This document shows, piece by piece, positions 1 to 6,280 of a DNA stretch of 8,979 nucleotides. Position 1 is the first letter of the stretch. Each line of letters opens with the position of its first letter. The DNA is taken from assembly GCA_018500075.1 (NCBI GenBank), contig JAHBAN010000101.1, forward strand, positions 1 through 8,979. The letters are read 5' to 3'. Made by a program: the position numbers and the translations under genes. Under the pieces are notes generated by a model. It was not told the origin of the DNA. It did no database searches and saw only the letters and a program-made list of their open reading frames with translations. The DNA is from Flavobacteriia bacterium (GTDB lineage: Bacteria; Bacteroidota; Bacteroidia; Flavobacteriales; Flavobacteriaceae).

Positions 1-379
1 GCCAGAAGGCGCGAGATGTGGCCTCGGCGTTGTTCATCATGAAGGGAAGCTCGAAGGCTTCGGCCTGTGGGAAGCGGCCCGGCGTATAGCCCAGAACGGT
101 CCAGACGATATCGGCCACGCCGTCTTGCACCTGACCGATCAGCTCGGGGGGCTTGCCGCCGAGTTGCATACTTGGGTAGTGGTCAATCTTGATTTCGCCG
201 CCCGAGGCGTTCTGAACGCGTTCGATCCATGGGTCGATGATCAGCTTTGGCACATTGGCTTGCTGGGGCAGGAACTGGTGCAGCTTGAGGGTGACCTCTT
301 GCGCCTGAAGCGGCGCGCCGGTCACGGCGAGCGCGGCCGCAACAGCGAGGCCTTTGAGTGCGTTTTTCATGAGTGACAT
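1..379 (-). CDS. TRAP transporter solute-binding protein (DctP family), 3'-truncated by window edge
   Basis: This is the N-terminal 126 residues of a periplasmic binding protein of a tripartite ATP-independent periplasmic (TRAP) transporter, which captures an organic acid for sodium-driven uptake. The start at 379 is chosen because GGGAG at 386-390 lies 6 nt upstream; the in-frame ATG at 370 is poorly spaced. Residues 1-26 form a signal peptide: a Lys-containing n-region, a hydrophobic Leu/Ala/Val core, and a likely cut after PLQA. The mature part begins EVTLKLHQFLP and contains the family-typical MQLGGKPPELI and GYTPGRFP segments of the DctP/DctP-like fold. The gene follows maiA by 48 nt on the same strand with no visible terminator, so the two are probably cotranscribed. 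The usual length is about 330-360 residues, so roughly two thirds, including the ligand-binding Arg region, lies outside. The membrane subunits (DctQ, DctM) are not in the window. Substrate cannot be assigned. Confidence 0.88.
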   Translation of the reverse strand, partial: MSLMKNALKGLAVAAALAVTGAPLQAQEVTLKLHQFLPQQANVPKLIIDPWIERVQNASGGEIKIDHYPSMQLGGKPPELIGQVQDGVADIVWTVLGYTPGRFPQAEAFELPFMMNNAEATSRAFW

Positions 380-427
380 ATCTTACTCCCTTTTTTGATA
401 GGTCTGTGGTGTCCAGAGATTCGAGCT

Positions 428-1072
428 TTAGGCTTCGAAATCAGGCTGGTTCTTCGGGGCGGCTTTGTCAAACGCTGACAGCGCCTGACAGGCCGTATAA
501 ACGGCGCAAACATGGGGCAGGTCTTTATAGGCAATGCCAAAGCGCTCGGCGGAAAAGACCTGAGGCACGAGGCAGATGTCGGCGAGGCCGGGTGTGTCGC
601 CATAGCAGAAGCGGCTGTGGGCGCTGCGTTGGGCGAGGAGCGCTTCGCAGGCCTCAAGGCCGTCGCGCAGCCAGCGGGTGAGCCATGCGTCTTTGGCCGC
701 CTCATCAAGGCCGAGATCGCCGCTCAGGTATTTGAGCACCCGCAGGTTCTGGAGCGGGTGGGTTTCACAGGCGATCACCTGGGCAAAGCCACGCTCGCGG
801 GCGCGGGTGGTTGCGTTCTGGGACAACAGCGGCGGCGTGGGGATCGTTTCGTTCAGCCATTCGATAATGGCGAGCGACTGGATCAGCACGTCGCCTTCGT
901 CGGTGACGAGCGCGGGCAGAAGGCCCTGCGGGTTGAGGGCTTTGAAGGCGGCGGAGTGTTGCGCCCCGTTTTTGAGGTGGACGGGTTCGAATCTTGGCTC
1001 GACGCCTTTGAGATTGAAGGCGATGCGGCAGCGATAGGAGCTTGAACTGCGGAAATATCCGTAGAAATCCAT
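428..1072 (-). CDS. maiA: Zeta-class glutathione S-transferase, maleylacetoacetate/maleylpyruvate isomerase
   Basis: This 214-residue cytosolic enzyme has the full length of the zeta GST family. The family uses glutathione to catalyse cis-trans isomerisation of maleylacetoacetate (tyrosine/homogentisate breakdown) or maleylpyruvate (gentisate route). The N-terminal thioredoxin-like domain (about 1-80) carries the active-site stretch RSSSSYRCR at 8-16, FKALNPQGLLPAL at 43-55, and the glutathione-binding QS at 65-66 within IQSLAIIEWL. The helical domain has THPLQNLRVLKYL (104-116) and the C-terminal GDTPGLADICLVPQ signature (158-171). The mammalian motif SSC is SSS here, with Ser11 at the cysteine position. 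The ribosome site is weak (AAGGCG-like, about 9 nt before the ATG). The gene stands at the head of a minus-strand unit with a TRAP binding-protein gene downstream, which suggests aromatic or organic acid catabolism. Which of the two isomerase substrates is used cannot be told from sequence; no fumarylacetoacetase or dioxygenase gene is visible. Confidence 0.85.
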   Translation of the reverse strand: MDFYGYFRSSSSYRCRIAFNLKGVEPRFEPVHLKNGAQHSAAFKALNPQGLLPALVTDEGDVLIQSLAIIEWLNETIPTPPLLSQNATTRARERGFAQVIACETHPLQNLRVLKYLSGDLGLDEAAKDAWLTRWLRDGLEACEALLAQRSAHSRFCYGDTPGLADICLVPQVFSAERFGIAYKDLPHVCAVYTACQALSAFDKAAPKNQPDFEA

Positions 1073-1105
1073 TAAGTGTTACGCCTTTAGCTTGGTTTGA
1101 ATTTG

Positions 1106-1147
1106 ATATGTAACATATTGTTGAATAGCAACAGAATTGTTTCAACA
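1106..1147. promoter_or_regulatory. AT-rich leader of maiA with nested inverted repeats (possible operator/promoter)
   Basis: The 172 nt between maiA and the tRNA gene include an AT-rich stretch with several short inverted repeats: ATATG-TAA-CATAT at 1106-1118, TGTTG-AATAG-CAACA at 1119-1133, and TGTTGAA (1119-1125) paired with TTCAACA (1141-1147). On the minus strand TTGAAA (1145-1140) is followed after 17 nt by AACAAT, a possible -35/-10 pair for maiA. The repeats sit where a regulator of maiA would bind. The assignment is inference; short inverted repeats arise easily in AT-rich DNA. Confidence 0.3.
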
Positions 1148-1205
1148 GGTTGACGCTATACCCTGTGTTCCGGCTTTTGTCATCTTCGGGGCGTGATCTG
1201 GGCGC

Positions 1206-1234
1206 TTGACGCTCCCGCGTGCAGCCGATATTGC
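1206..1234 (+). promoter_or_regulatory. Candidate promoter of tRNA-Gly(UCC)
   Basis: TTGACG at 1206-1211 and TATTGC at 1229-1234 are separated by 17 nt. Transcription from this pair would begin around 1241, a few bases before the mature 5' end of the tRNA at 1245. The -35 element is strong (TTGAC core) and the -10 element is weak. A second TTGACG at 1151-1156 lacks a matching -10 element. Confidence 0.42.
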
Positions 1235-1244
1235 TGCCCCCGAA

Positions 1245-1318
1245 GCGGGCGTTGTGTAGTGGTAAGACCTTAGCCTTCCAAGCTAATGACGCGGGTTCGA
1301 TTCCCGCCGCCCGCTCCA
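1245..1318 (+). tRNA. tRNA-Gly (anticodon UCC)
   Basis: A complete cloverleaf can be drawn by eye. The acceptor arms GCGGGCG (1245-1251) and CGCCCGC (1308-1314) pair over 7 bp. The anticodon stem TTAGC/GCTAA (1270-1274, 1282-1286) encloses the loop CTTCCAA, with anticodon TCC at 1277-1279. The T-stem GCGGG/CCCGC (1291-1295, 1303-1307) encloses TTCGATT. The discriminator T (1315) and the CCA end (1316-1318) are encoded. It reads GGA and GGG glycine codons. It stands alone between a minus-strand and a plus-strand unit. No repeat of its 3' end and no integrase gene was seen nearby, so there is no sign that it is an integration site here. Confidence 0.97.
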
Positions 1319-1390
1319 AATCACGCCAAGATCAGCCCGAATATGCCGCCGGCGTGGCGTCTCTCTCACAGTTTTATATGGCTCTGTCGC

Positions 1391-1439
1391 TTGTGCTGTT
1401 TGCGCAGGTTTGTGCAGCTTTGTGCCGTCTTGCGCGGGA
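1391..1439 (+). repeat. Five helically phased TTGYGC repeats upstream of gntR
   Basis: Five copies of the hexamer TTGYGC begin at 1391, 1400, 1410, 1420 and 1430, so the spacing is 9, 10, 10 and 10 bp, close to one turn of DNA. The units are TTGTGCTGT, TTGCGCAGGT, TTGTGCAGCT, TTGTGCCGTC and TTGCGCGGGA, with the hexamer kept and the tail variable. Two weaker TTGGG elements follow at 1442 and 1453. The array lies in the non-coding gap between the tRNA gene and gntR, just upstream of a -10-like element. It could bind a multimeric regulator along one face of the helix, or be a degenerate tandem repeat without a role. No reading frame here looks like protein. Confidence 0.65.
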
Positions 1440-1468
1440 CGTTGGGGCGGGTTTGGGTATTTCAAAAA

Positions 1469-1483
1469 AATACAATTTGTATT
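1469..1483. promoter_or_regulatory. Palindrome over a -10-like element, candidate GntR operator
   Basis: AATACAA (1469-1475) and TTGTATT (1477-1483) are perfect inverted arms with a one-base centre. Within it TACAAT (1471-1476) resembles a sigma-70 -10 hexamer, though no good -35 element is seen at 16-18 nt. A second short inverted repeat, ATTCA-GAA-TGAAT, overlaps at 1481-1493. FCD-type GntR repressors typically bind short AT-rich palindromes near their own promoter, so autorepression of the downstream operon is a reasonable inference. Confidence 0.45.
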
Positions 1484-1532
1484 CAGAATGAATTTAATGC
1501 TATGCCTCTGTCAGAACCGCTGGAGGGATCGG

Positions 1533-2258
1533 ATGTCATCCAAGATTAGAAAAACCGAACTGGCCGAGGCTTTGAAGCGGCAGATCCTGACGCTGGAGCT
1601 GGCTCCGGGGTCTGATCTGGACGAGACCGAGCTTTGTGAAAGATTCGCGCTGTCGCGCACCCCTGTGCGCGAAGTGTTCCGGGATCTGGACGGGCTGGGC
1701 TATCTTCAGATGCGAGCACAGCGAAGCCCCAAGGTTGCGGACCTGAGCCATGTGACCCTGCACAATTTTTTCCTTGCGGCGCCGATGATCTACGGGGCCG
1801 TGCTGCGGCTGGCCGCGGGGAACGCCCGTGCGGCGCAGATTGCAGCGCTGAAATCCGTCCAGCTTGAGTTTGTGGCGGCTTTGCGCAGCGGCACGGCGGC
1901 GGAGCGCACGTTGGCCAACTACCGCTTTCACGAGATCACCGGCGAGATGGCCGGGAGCGTTTATTTGATGCCGAGCTTTCACCGGCTCTTGATTGACCAT
2001 GCGCGCATCGGGATGACGTTTTATCGCCCCGAGGCGGGCGGCGCGGCCATGGATACCTCATTGGCCAGTGCGCAGCATGACCAGATTATCGAGGCCATCG
2101 AGACGCGGGATGCCGAGCGCGCAGCCGAGCTGGCCGATGCGCATTGGGCCTTGTCCCGTGACCAGATCGGGGCATTTCTGATGCCCGAAGCGCTGTCACA
2201 GCGCTTGTCCGAGGAGATGCCCTTTGCGGCCACGGGCACGGAGGGGGCACGGCGATGA
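1533..2258 (+). CDS. GntR-family regulator, FadR/FCD subfamily
   Basis: This 241-residue transcription factor is probably a ligand-responsive repressor of the operon it heads. The start at 1533 is set by GGAGGG (1522-1527) 5 nt upstream; the frame stays open further upstream but without a ribosome site or family similarity. The N-terminal winged helix (about 8-68) has the GntR pattern: LAPGSDLDETELCERFALSR followed by TPVREVFRDLDGLGYL. The C-terminal helical FCD domain (about 75-215) keeps the metal/ligand-binding pattern N129-x3-H133-x48-H182-x21-H204, with Asn in the first position often filled by Asp. FCD regulators sense carboxylates and similar small acids, which fits a catabolic operon. 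Its stop overlaps the start of the methyltransferase gene by 4 nt (ATGA), implying translational coupling. The likely operator is the palindrome at 1469-1483. Confidence 0.9.
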   Translation: MSSKIRKTELAEALKRQILTLELAPGSDLDETELCERFALSRTPVREVFRDLDGLGYLQMRAQRSPKVADLSHVTLHNFFLAAPMIYGAVLRLAAGNARAAQIAALKSVQLEFVAALRSGTAAERTLANYRFHEITGEMAGSVYLMPSFHRLLIDHARIGMTFYRPEAGGAAMDTSLASAQHDQIIEAIETRDAERAAELADAHWALSRDQIGAFLMPEALSQRLSEEMPFAATGTEGARR

Positions 2259-3823
2259 GCGGGAGCGCAACACCTGACACACCACAGCGCGCGGCGCGGT
2301 CTGGCGGGCGCACTGCGCGGCGGGCGATCCGCAGCGCGACGCCGACAGAAATGCTGGCCGGGCTGGACAACCGTTTGCCGCTCACTGAGGTTTTGAAGGC
2401 CAGCGAGGTGACGCGGATTGATGCGGCCTCCATGGATATTCTCGAAAACGTCGGTGTTGTTTTTCGCGATGATATTGCGCTGGCGGATTGGAAACGGGCG
2501 GGTGCCAAAGTTGTGGGGGAGCGTGTCTACCCCGATCGCGGGCTGATCCGCGAGCTGATTGCGACGATCCCGTCGGACTTTACCTATCATGCGCGTGACC
2601 CGCGCAAATCCCTGCGTTTGGGCGGGCGCAATGCGGTATTTGTTCCGATGACGGGCGCGCCCTATCTGCGCGATCTGGACGATGTGCGGCGCGCTCCGAC
2701 CCTTGACGATCTGGCGATGTTTCACAAGCTGAGCCATATGCTGCCGGCGCTGCACTCCAGCGCGCATCATATTGTCGAGCCTTGTGACCATCCGATCAGC
2801 CAGCGGCACTTGCGGATCACCTATTCCTCGATGGTGCATTCGGACAAGATGTTTATGGGGATGACCACAAGCCCGAAGAACGCCGAAGACGTGCTTGATA
2901 TGTGTGCGATCCTGTTTGGCGCCGAGTTTATGGAGCGCCACCCTGTCACCACCGGCAATTGCAACGGCAATTCGCCACTGGTCTGGGACGAGACTATGTT
3001 GGGCGCGATGCGGGCCTTTTGCCGCCGCAACCAGCCTGTGCTGTGCTCGCCGTTTGTTTTGGGCGGGGCCAATACGCCTGCGTCGGTGCCGGCGGCGGTT
3101 GCGCAATTGAACGCCGAAGCGCTGAGTGCGTTGGCCTATACCCAGATCATCCGCAAGGGCTGCCCTGCGATTTATGGGCATTATCTTGCCACGGTGAGCA
3201 TGAAATCGGGCGCGCCGATGGCGGGGACGCCCGAGATCAGCTTGATGAACTTTATGATCGGGCAGATGGCGCGGCATTATGGTGTGCCTTGGCGGACCTC
3301 CAACACGCTGGGCGGGGCCAAGACCTTTGATGCGCAGGCGGGGTATGAAAGCGCGATGACGCTCAACAGTGTGTTGATGTCCGGTGCGAATTATATCTGG
3401 CATTCGGCGGGGTGGAATGAGGCCGGGATGCATTGTTCGACGGCGAAATTTATCGTCGATGCCGAGATGTGCGCTATGGGCCACCGTATGGCGCAGGGCG
3501 TGGACTGGACCGATTTTGACGGCGCGATGTCGGCTGTGACAGATATTGGACCGGGCGGGCATTATCTTGGGCATCCCCACACGCTCGATCACTTCCAGTC
3601 GGCGTTCTTCATGCCCGAGATGTTTGACAACAACTCTATCGAGCAATGGCAGGCGGAAGGCTCGGTCGAGATCACCGGACGGGCCTTGAAGCACGCGCGC
3701 AAGCTATTGGACGTCTATGAGAAGCCGGCGCTTGATCCGGCGATTGACGAAGAGCTGCAGGCGTATATGGCGCGGCGCGAGCGGGAAATTCCTGCGGCTG
3801 ATGCGCTCAACCAGACTTATTAG
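2255..3823 (+). CDS. MttB-superfamily (trimethylamine methyltransferase-like) protein, non-pyrrolysine type
   Basis: This 522-residue protein belongs to the MttB/MtgB superfamily of TIM-barrel methyltransferases. Characterised members move a methyl group from trimethylamine or a quaternary amine (glycine betaine, proline betaine, carnitine) to a corrinoid protein. The Arg/Ala-rich N-terminus (about 10-30, GGRTARRAIR) is typical of aerobic bacterial members and supports the start. The core follows: LENVGVVF (63-70), TTGNCNGNSPL (232-242), GVPWRTSNTLGGAK (343-356), and the family-typical C-terminal GPGGHYLGHPHT (432-443) with a downstream EQW. There is no in-frame amber codon within the barrel, so it is not a pyrrolysine enzyme; the gene ends in TAG. 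Canonical partners (a B12-binding corrinoid protein, MtgA-type methyltransferase and RamA-type activator) are absent from the window. The true substrate and methyl acceptor are unknown, and a corrinoid-independent role is possible. Confidence 0.9.
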   Translation: MSGSATPDTPQRAARSGGRTARRAIRSATPTEMLAGLDNRLPLTEVLKASEVTRIDAASMDILENVGVVFRDDIALADWKRAGAKVVGERVYPDRGLIRELIATIPSDFTYHARDPRKSLRLGGRNAVFVPMTGAPYLRDLDDVRRAPTLDDLAMFHKLSHMLPALHSSAHHIVEPCDHPISQRHLRITYSSMVHSDKMFMGMTTSPKNAEDVLDMCAILFGAEFMERHPVTTGNCNGNSPLVWDETMLGAMRAFCRRNQPVLCSPFVLGGANTPASVPAAVAQLNAEALSALAYTQIIRKGCPAIYGHYLATVSMKSGAPMAGTPEISLMNFMIGQMARHYGVPWRTSNTLGGAKTFDAQAGYESAMTLNSVLMSGANYIWHSAGWNEAGMHCSTAKFIVDAEMCAMGHRMAQGVDWTDFDGAMSAVTDIGPGGHYLGHPHTLDHFQSAFFMPEMFDNNSIEQWQAEGSVEITGRALKHARKLLDVYEKPALDPAIDEELQAYMARREREIPAADALNQTY

Positions 3824-3862
3824 GCGCTTGGGCGCGAGGACAAAGAAAGTGGACAGTTTTAT

Positions 3863-4780
3863 ATGACTCCGATTTTTCAATTCAAAGGCATCTGGACGCC
3901 TGTTGTGACCCCGCTGAACCCGGATGAAACGGTGCGCTGGGACGGGCTGGCGGATGTGATCGAGTTTCTGATCGAGGCGGGCGTGCATGGTATGATCACG
4001 GGTGGCTCTACGGGCGAAAACTATGCCCAGACCGTGGCCGAGCGGATCGAGATTGCGCGGTTTACCCATGAGCGCATCAAGGGCCGCGTGCCTTTGGTGA
4101 TGGGCACGGGGGCCATGCTGACGGGAGATTCGATTGCGCTGGCGCAGGCGGCCAAAGAGATCGGCTGTGATGCGATCTTGCTGGCCTCGCCGCCCTACGC
4201 TGTTCCGACCGATCAGGAAAACGCGCTGAATGCGCTGGCGATCGACCGTGCGGCGGATCTGCCGATCATGCTTTACAATTACCCCGGCCGCACAGGAACG
4301 CTGATGGGCGAGGTGTTTTTGGACCGTGTCGGGCGCTCGCGCAATTTCTGCGGGATCAAGGAAAGCTCGGGCGATATCAACCGTGTGCATCTTCTGGCGC
4401 GGGATTATCCGCATATCCAGCTCGGCTGTGGTATGGACGATCAGGCGCTTGAGTTCTTCGCTTGGGGCGCGCCTTTCTGGGTCTGTGGCGGGTCAAACTT
4501 CCTGCCCAAGGAGCATATTGCGCTCTATCAGGCCTGTGTTGTCGAGAATGATTTTCGCAAGGGGCGGCGGATCATGTCGGCGATGCTGCCGCTGATGCAC
4601 GTGCTCGAACAGGGCGGCAAGTTTATCCAGACCATCAAACATGGTGTGACCATGGTCGGAATCGACTCGGGCCATGTGCGCGCGCCGCTCAAGGCGCTGA
4701 ACAAGGACGACAAACGCGAACTCGAACAGGTGGTGCGTGTGATCAAACGCACCATCAGCGATATTCAGGCAGAGGGCTAA
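3863..4780 (+). CDS. DapA/N-acetylneuraminate lyase-family Schiff-base aldolase or dehydratase
   Basis: This 305-residue class I lyase has the family length and fold (TIM barrel). Members form a Schiff base between a lysine and a 2-oxo acid, then cleave, condense or dehydrate it. The catalytic set is intact: Lys166 in GIKESSGD, Tyr138 and Arg143 in LYNYPGRTG, matching Tyr133, Arg138 and Lys161 of E. coli DapA at identical spacing. The loop GSTGE (48-52) replaces the usual GTTGE, with Ser49 for the first Thr. It is unlikely to be the lysine-biosynthesis enzyme, since it sits inside a catabolic operon. Better candidates are 2-oxo-acid aldolase or 4-hydroxy-1-pyrroline-2-carboxylate deaminase-type activity. 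It starts 39 nt after the methyltransferase stop, with only a weak ribosome site (GTGGA), and ends 3 nt before the dehydrogenase gene. Family membership is firm; the reaction is inference. Confidence 0.87.
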   Translation: MTPIFQFKGIWTPVVTPLNPDETVRWDGLADVIEFLIEAGVHGMITGGSTGENYAQTVAERIEIARFTHERIKGRVPLVMGTGAMLTGDSIALAQAAKEIGCDAILLASPPYAVPTDQENALNALAIDRAADLPIMLYNYPGRTGTLMGEVFLDRVGRSRNFCGIKESSGDINRVHLLARDYPHIQLGCGMDDQALEFFAWGAPFWVCGGSNFLPKEHIALYQACVVENDFRKGRRIMSAMLPLMHVLEQGGKFIQTIKHGVTMVGIDSGHVRAPLKALNKDDKRELEQVVRVIKRTISDIQAEG

Positions 4781-4783
4781 ACC

Positions 4784-6280
4784 ATGGCATTGCTGACACG
4801 AGACGAATATGCGGCGCTGGCCCGCACACTGACCTTTCCGACGGCGGCCTATATTGACGGGCGCTACCGCCCTGCGGCCTCGGGCAAGACATTTGAGACG
4901 GTAAACCCCGCGACCGGGGCTGTGCTGGCGACTGTGGCCTCTTGCGGGGCGGAGGATGTCAATTTTGCGGTCCAAAAGGCCCGTGACGCCTTTGAAGACG
5001 GGCGCTGGTCGCGGCTGCATCCGTCTGCGCGCAAGGATATTCTGATCCGCTTTACCAAGCTGATCACGCGCAATGCGCGCGAGCTGGCGGTGATGGAAAG
5101 TCTCGACAGCGGCAAGACGATCTATGACTGCGAGACCGTCGATCTGCCGGAGACGATTCATTGTCTCAAGTGGCACGCCGAGGCGATTGACAAGATTTAT
5201 GATCAGCTCGCGCCGGCCTCGGACGATCATATTGCGATGGTTGTGCGCGAGCCTGTGGGGGTTGTGGGGCTGGTGCTGCCGTGGAATTTCCCGCTGTTGA
5301 TGCTGGCGTGGAAAATCGGCCCTGCGCTGGCGTCGGGCTGTTCGGTTGTTGTCAAGCCGGCGGAAGAAACCTCGCTGACCGCTTTGCGCCTTGCCGAACT
5401 GGCGCGCGAAGCCGGGCTGCCTGCGGGGGTGCTCAATGTCTTGCCCGGCTCTGGCGCCGAGGTTGGCGAACCTCTGGGACGGCATAGAGATGTGGATATG
5501 GTGTCTTTCACCGGATCGACCGTCACGGGAAAGCGCTTTCTGGGCTATTCTGCAGAGAGCAACGCCAAAGAGGTTGTGCTTGAAATGGGCGGCAAGAACC
5601 CTGCGATTGTCATGGAGGACGCGGAGAACCTTGACCGCGTTGCGGCGCATATCGTCAACGGTGCGTTCTGGAATATGGGTGAAAACTGCTCTGCGACCTC
5701 GCGGTTGATTGTTCACAGCGCGGTGAAAGAGGATCTGCTCAAGCGGATCGCGAGCCACGCCCGCGAATGGAGCGTTGGCGATCCGCTCGATCCGCAAACA
5801 CGGGTCGGGGCGCTTGTGTCGCAGCGGCATTTTGAAAAGGTTTGCGGCTATCTCGATCAGGCTGACACCCTGCTGTTCGGGGGCAAGGCCAAGGACGGCT
5901 TTGTCGAGCCGACGGCTGTTGAGATATCAGACACCGGTCATGCTCTGGCGCGGGAGGAAATCTTCGGGCCGGTTCTGTCGGTGATCACGGTGAACAGCTT
6001 TGAGGAAGCGATATCGGTGGCAAATGACACCGAGTATGGCCTCTGTGCGGCGCTGTTTACGGGAAATGCCAAACGGGCCTTGCGCGGGGCGCGGATGCTG
6101 CGCGCGGGGACTGTGACGGTGAACAGCTTTGGCGAGGGGGATATTTCGACCCCCTTCGGAGGCTGGAAGCAGTCGGGCTTTGGCGGGCGTGACAATTCGG
6201 TGCACGCGCATGACCAATACACCCAGCTCAAAACGATCTGGATTGATCTTGCGGACGACGAGGATGAGGCGGTCGGATGA
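4784..6280 (+). CDS. NAD(P)-dependent aldehyde dehydrogenase, PuuC-like
   Basis: This 498-residue cytosolic enzyme oxidises an aldehyde to a carboxylate and has the normal ALDH length. Catalytic residues are present: Cys302 in GENCSATSR, general base Glu267 in LEMGGKNP, Asn168 in the PWNF motif, the coenzyme-fold SFTGSTVTG (241-249), and EEIFGPV (391-397). The C-terminal part, STPFGGWKQSGFGGRDNS followed by QLKTIWIDL, and EAIDKIYD at 133-140 closely resemble PuuC, the gamma-glutamyl-gamma-aminobutyraldehyde dehydrogenase of putrescine breakdown. AGAGGG (4771-4776) lies 7 nt upstream of the start, and the stop overlaps the oxidase start by 4 nt (ATGA). It most likely takes the aldehyde made by the adjoining oxidase or lyase. 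No gamma-glutamylputrescine synthetase is nearby, so the putrescine pathway itself is not supported. Confidence 0.9.
   Translation: MALLTRDEYAALARTLTFPTAAYIDGRYRPAASGKTFETVNPATGAVLATVASCGAEDVNFAVQKARDAFEDGRWSRLHPSARKDILIRFTKLITRNARELAVMESLDSGKTIYDCETVDLPETIHCLKWHAEAIDKIYDQLAPASDDHIAMVVREPVGVVGLVLPWNFPLLMLAWKIGPALASGCSVVVKPAEETSLTALRLAELAREAGLPAGVLNVLPGSGAEVGEPLGRHRDVDMVSFTGSTVTGKRFLGYSAESNAKEVVLEMGGKNPAIVMEDAENLDRVAAHIVNGAFWNMGENCSATSRLIVHSAVKEDLLKRIASHAREWSVGDPLDPQTRVGALVSQRHFEKVCGYLDQADTLLFGGKAKDGFVEPTAVEISDTGHALAREEIFGPVLSVITVNSFEEAISVANDTEYGLCAALFTGNAKRALRGARMLRAGTVTVNSFGEGDISTPFGGWKQSGFGGRDNSVHAHDQYTQLKTIWIDLADDEDEAVG

Noticed and set aside
1245..1318. tRNA-Gly as attachment site of a genomic island carrying the catabolic operon
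   Set aside because: The position just upstream of an accessory-looking operon is suggestive, but no integrase gene and no second copy of the tRNA 3' end were found in the window, and base composition does not change visibly.
1319..1390. Terminator after the tRNA gene
   Set aside because: CACGCC (1322-1327) can pair with GGCGTG (1351-1356), but the loop is 23 nt and no T run follows directly, so it is not a convincing intrinsic terminator.
1410..1532. Upstream extension of the GntR protein by 41 residues
   Set aside because: The extension lacks a ribosome site, covers the candidate promoter and palindrome, and does not resemble GntR N-termini. The ATG at 1533 has GGAGGG at correct spacing.
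2021..3694. 557-residue minus-strand open frame opposite the methyltransferase gene
   Set aside because: It is antisense to a gene with clear family motifs, its translation is rich in Arg and His and low-complexity without a recognisable domain, and it has no ribosome site. It is a usual by-product of high-GC codon bias.
2255..3823. Pyrrolysine-containing MttB
   Set aside because: There is no in-frame amber codon inside the barrel; the only TAG is at the end of a complete domain. The protein belongs to the non-pyrrolysine branch.
4493..5830. 445-residue minus-strand open frame opposite the lyase and dehydrogenase genes
   Set aside because: It spans two confidently assigned plus-strand genes and their junction, and its Arg/His/Gln-rich translation matches no family I recognise.
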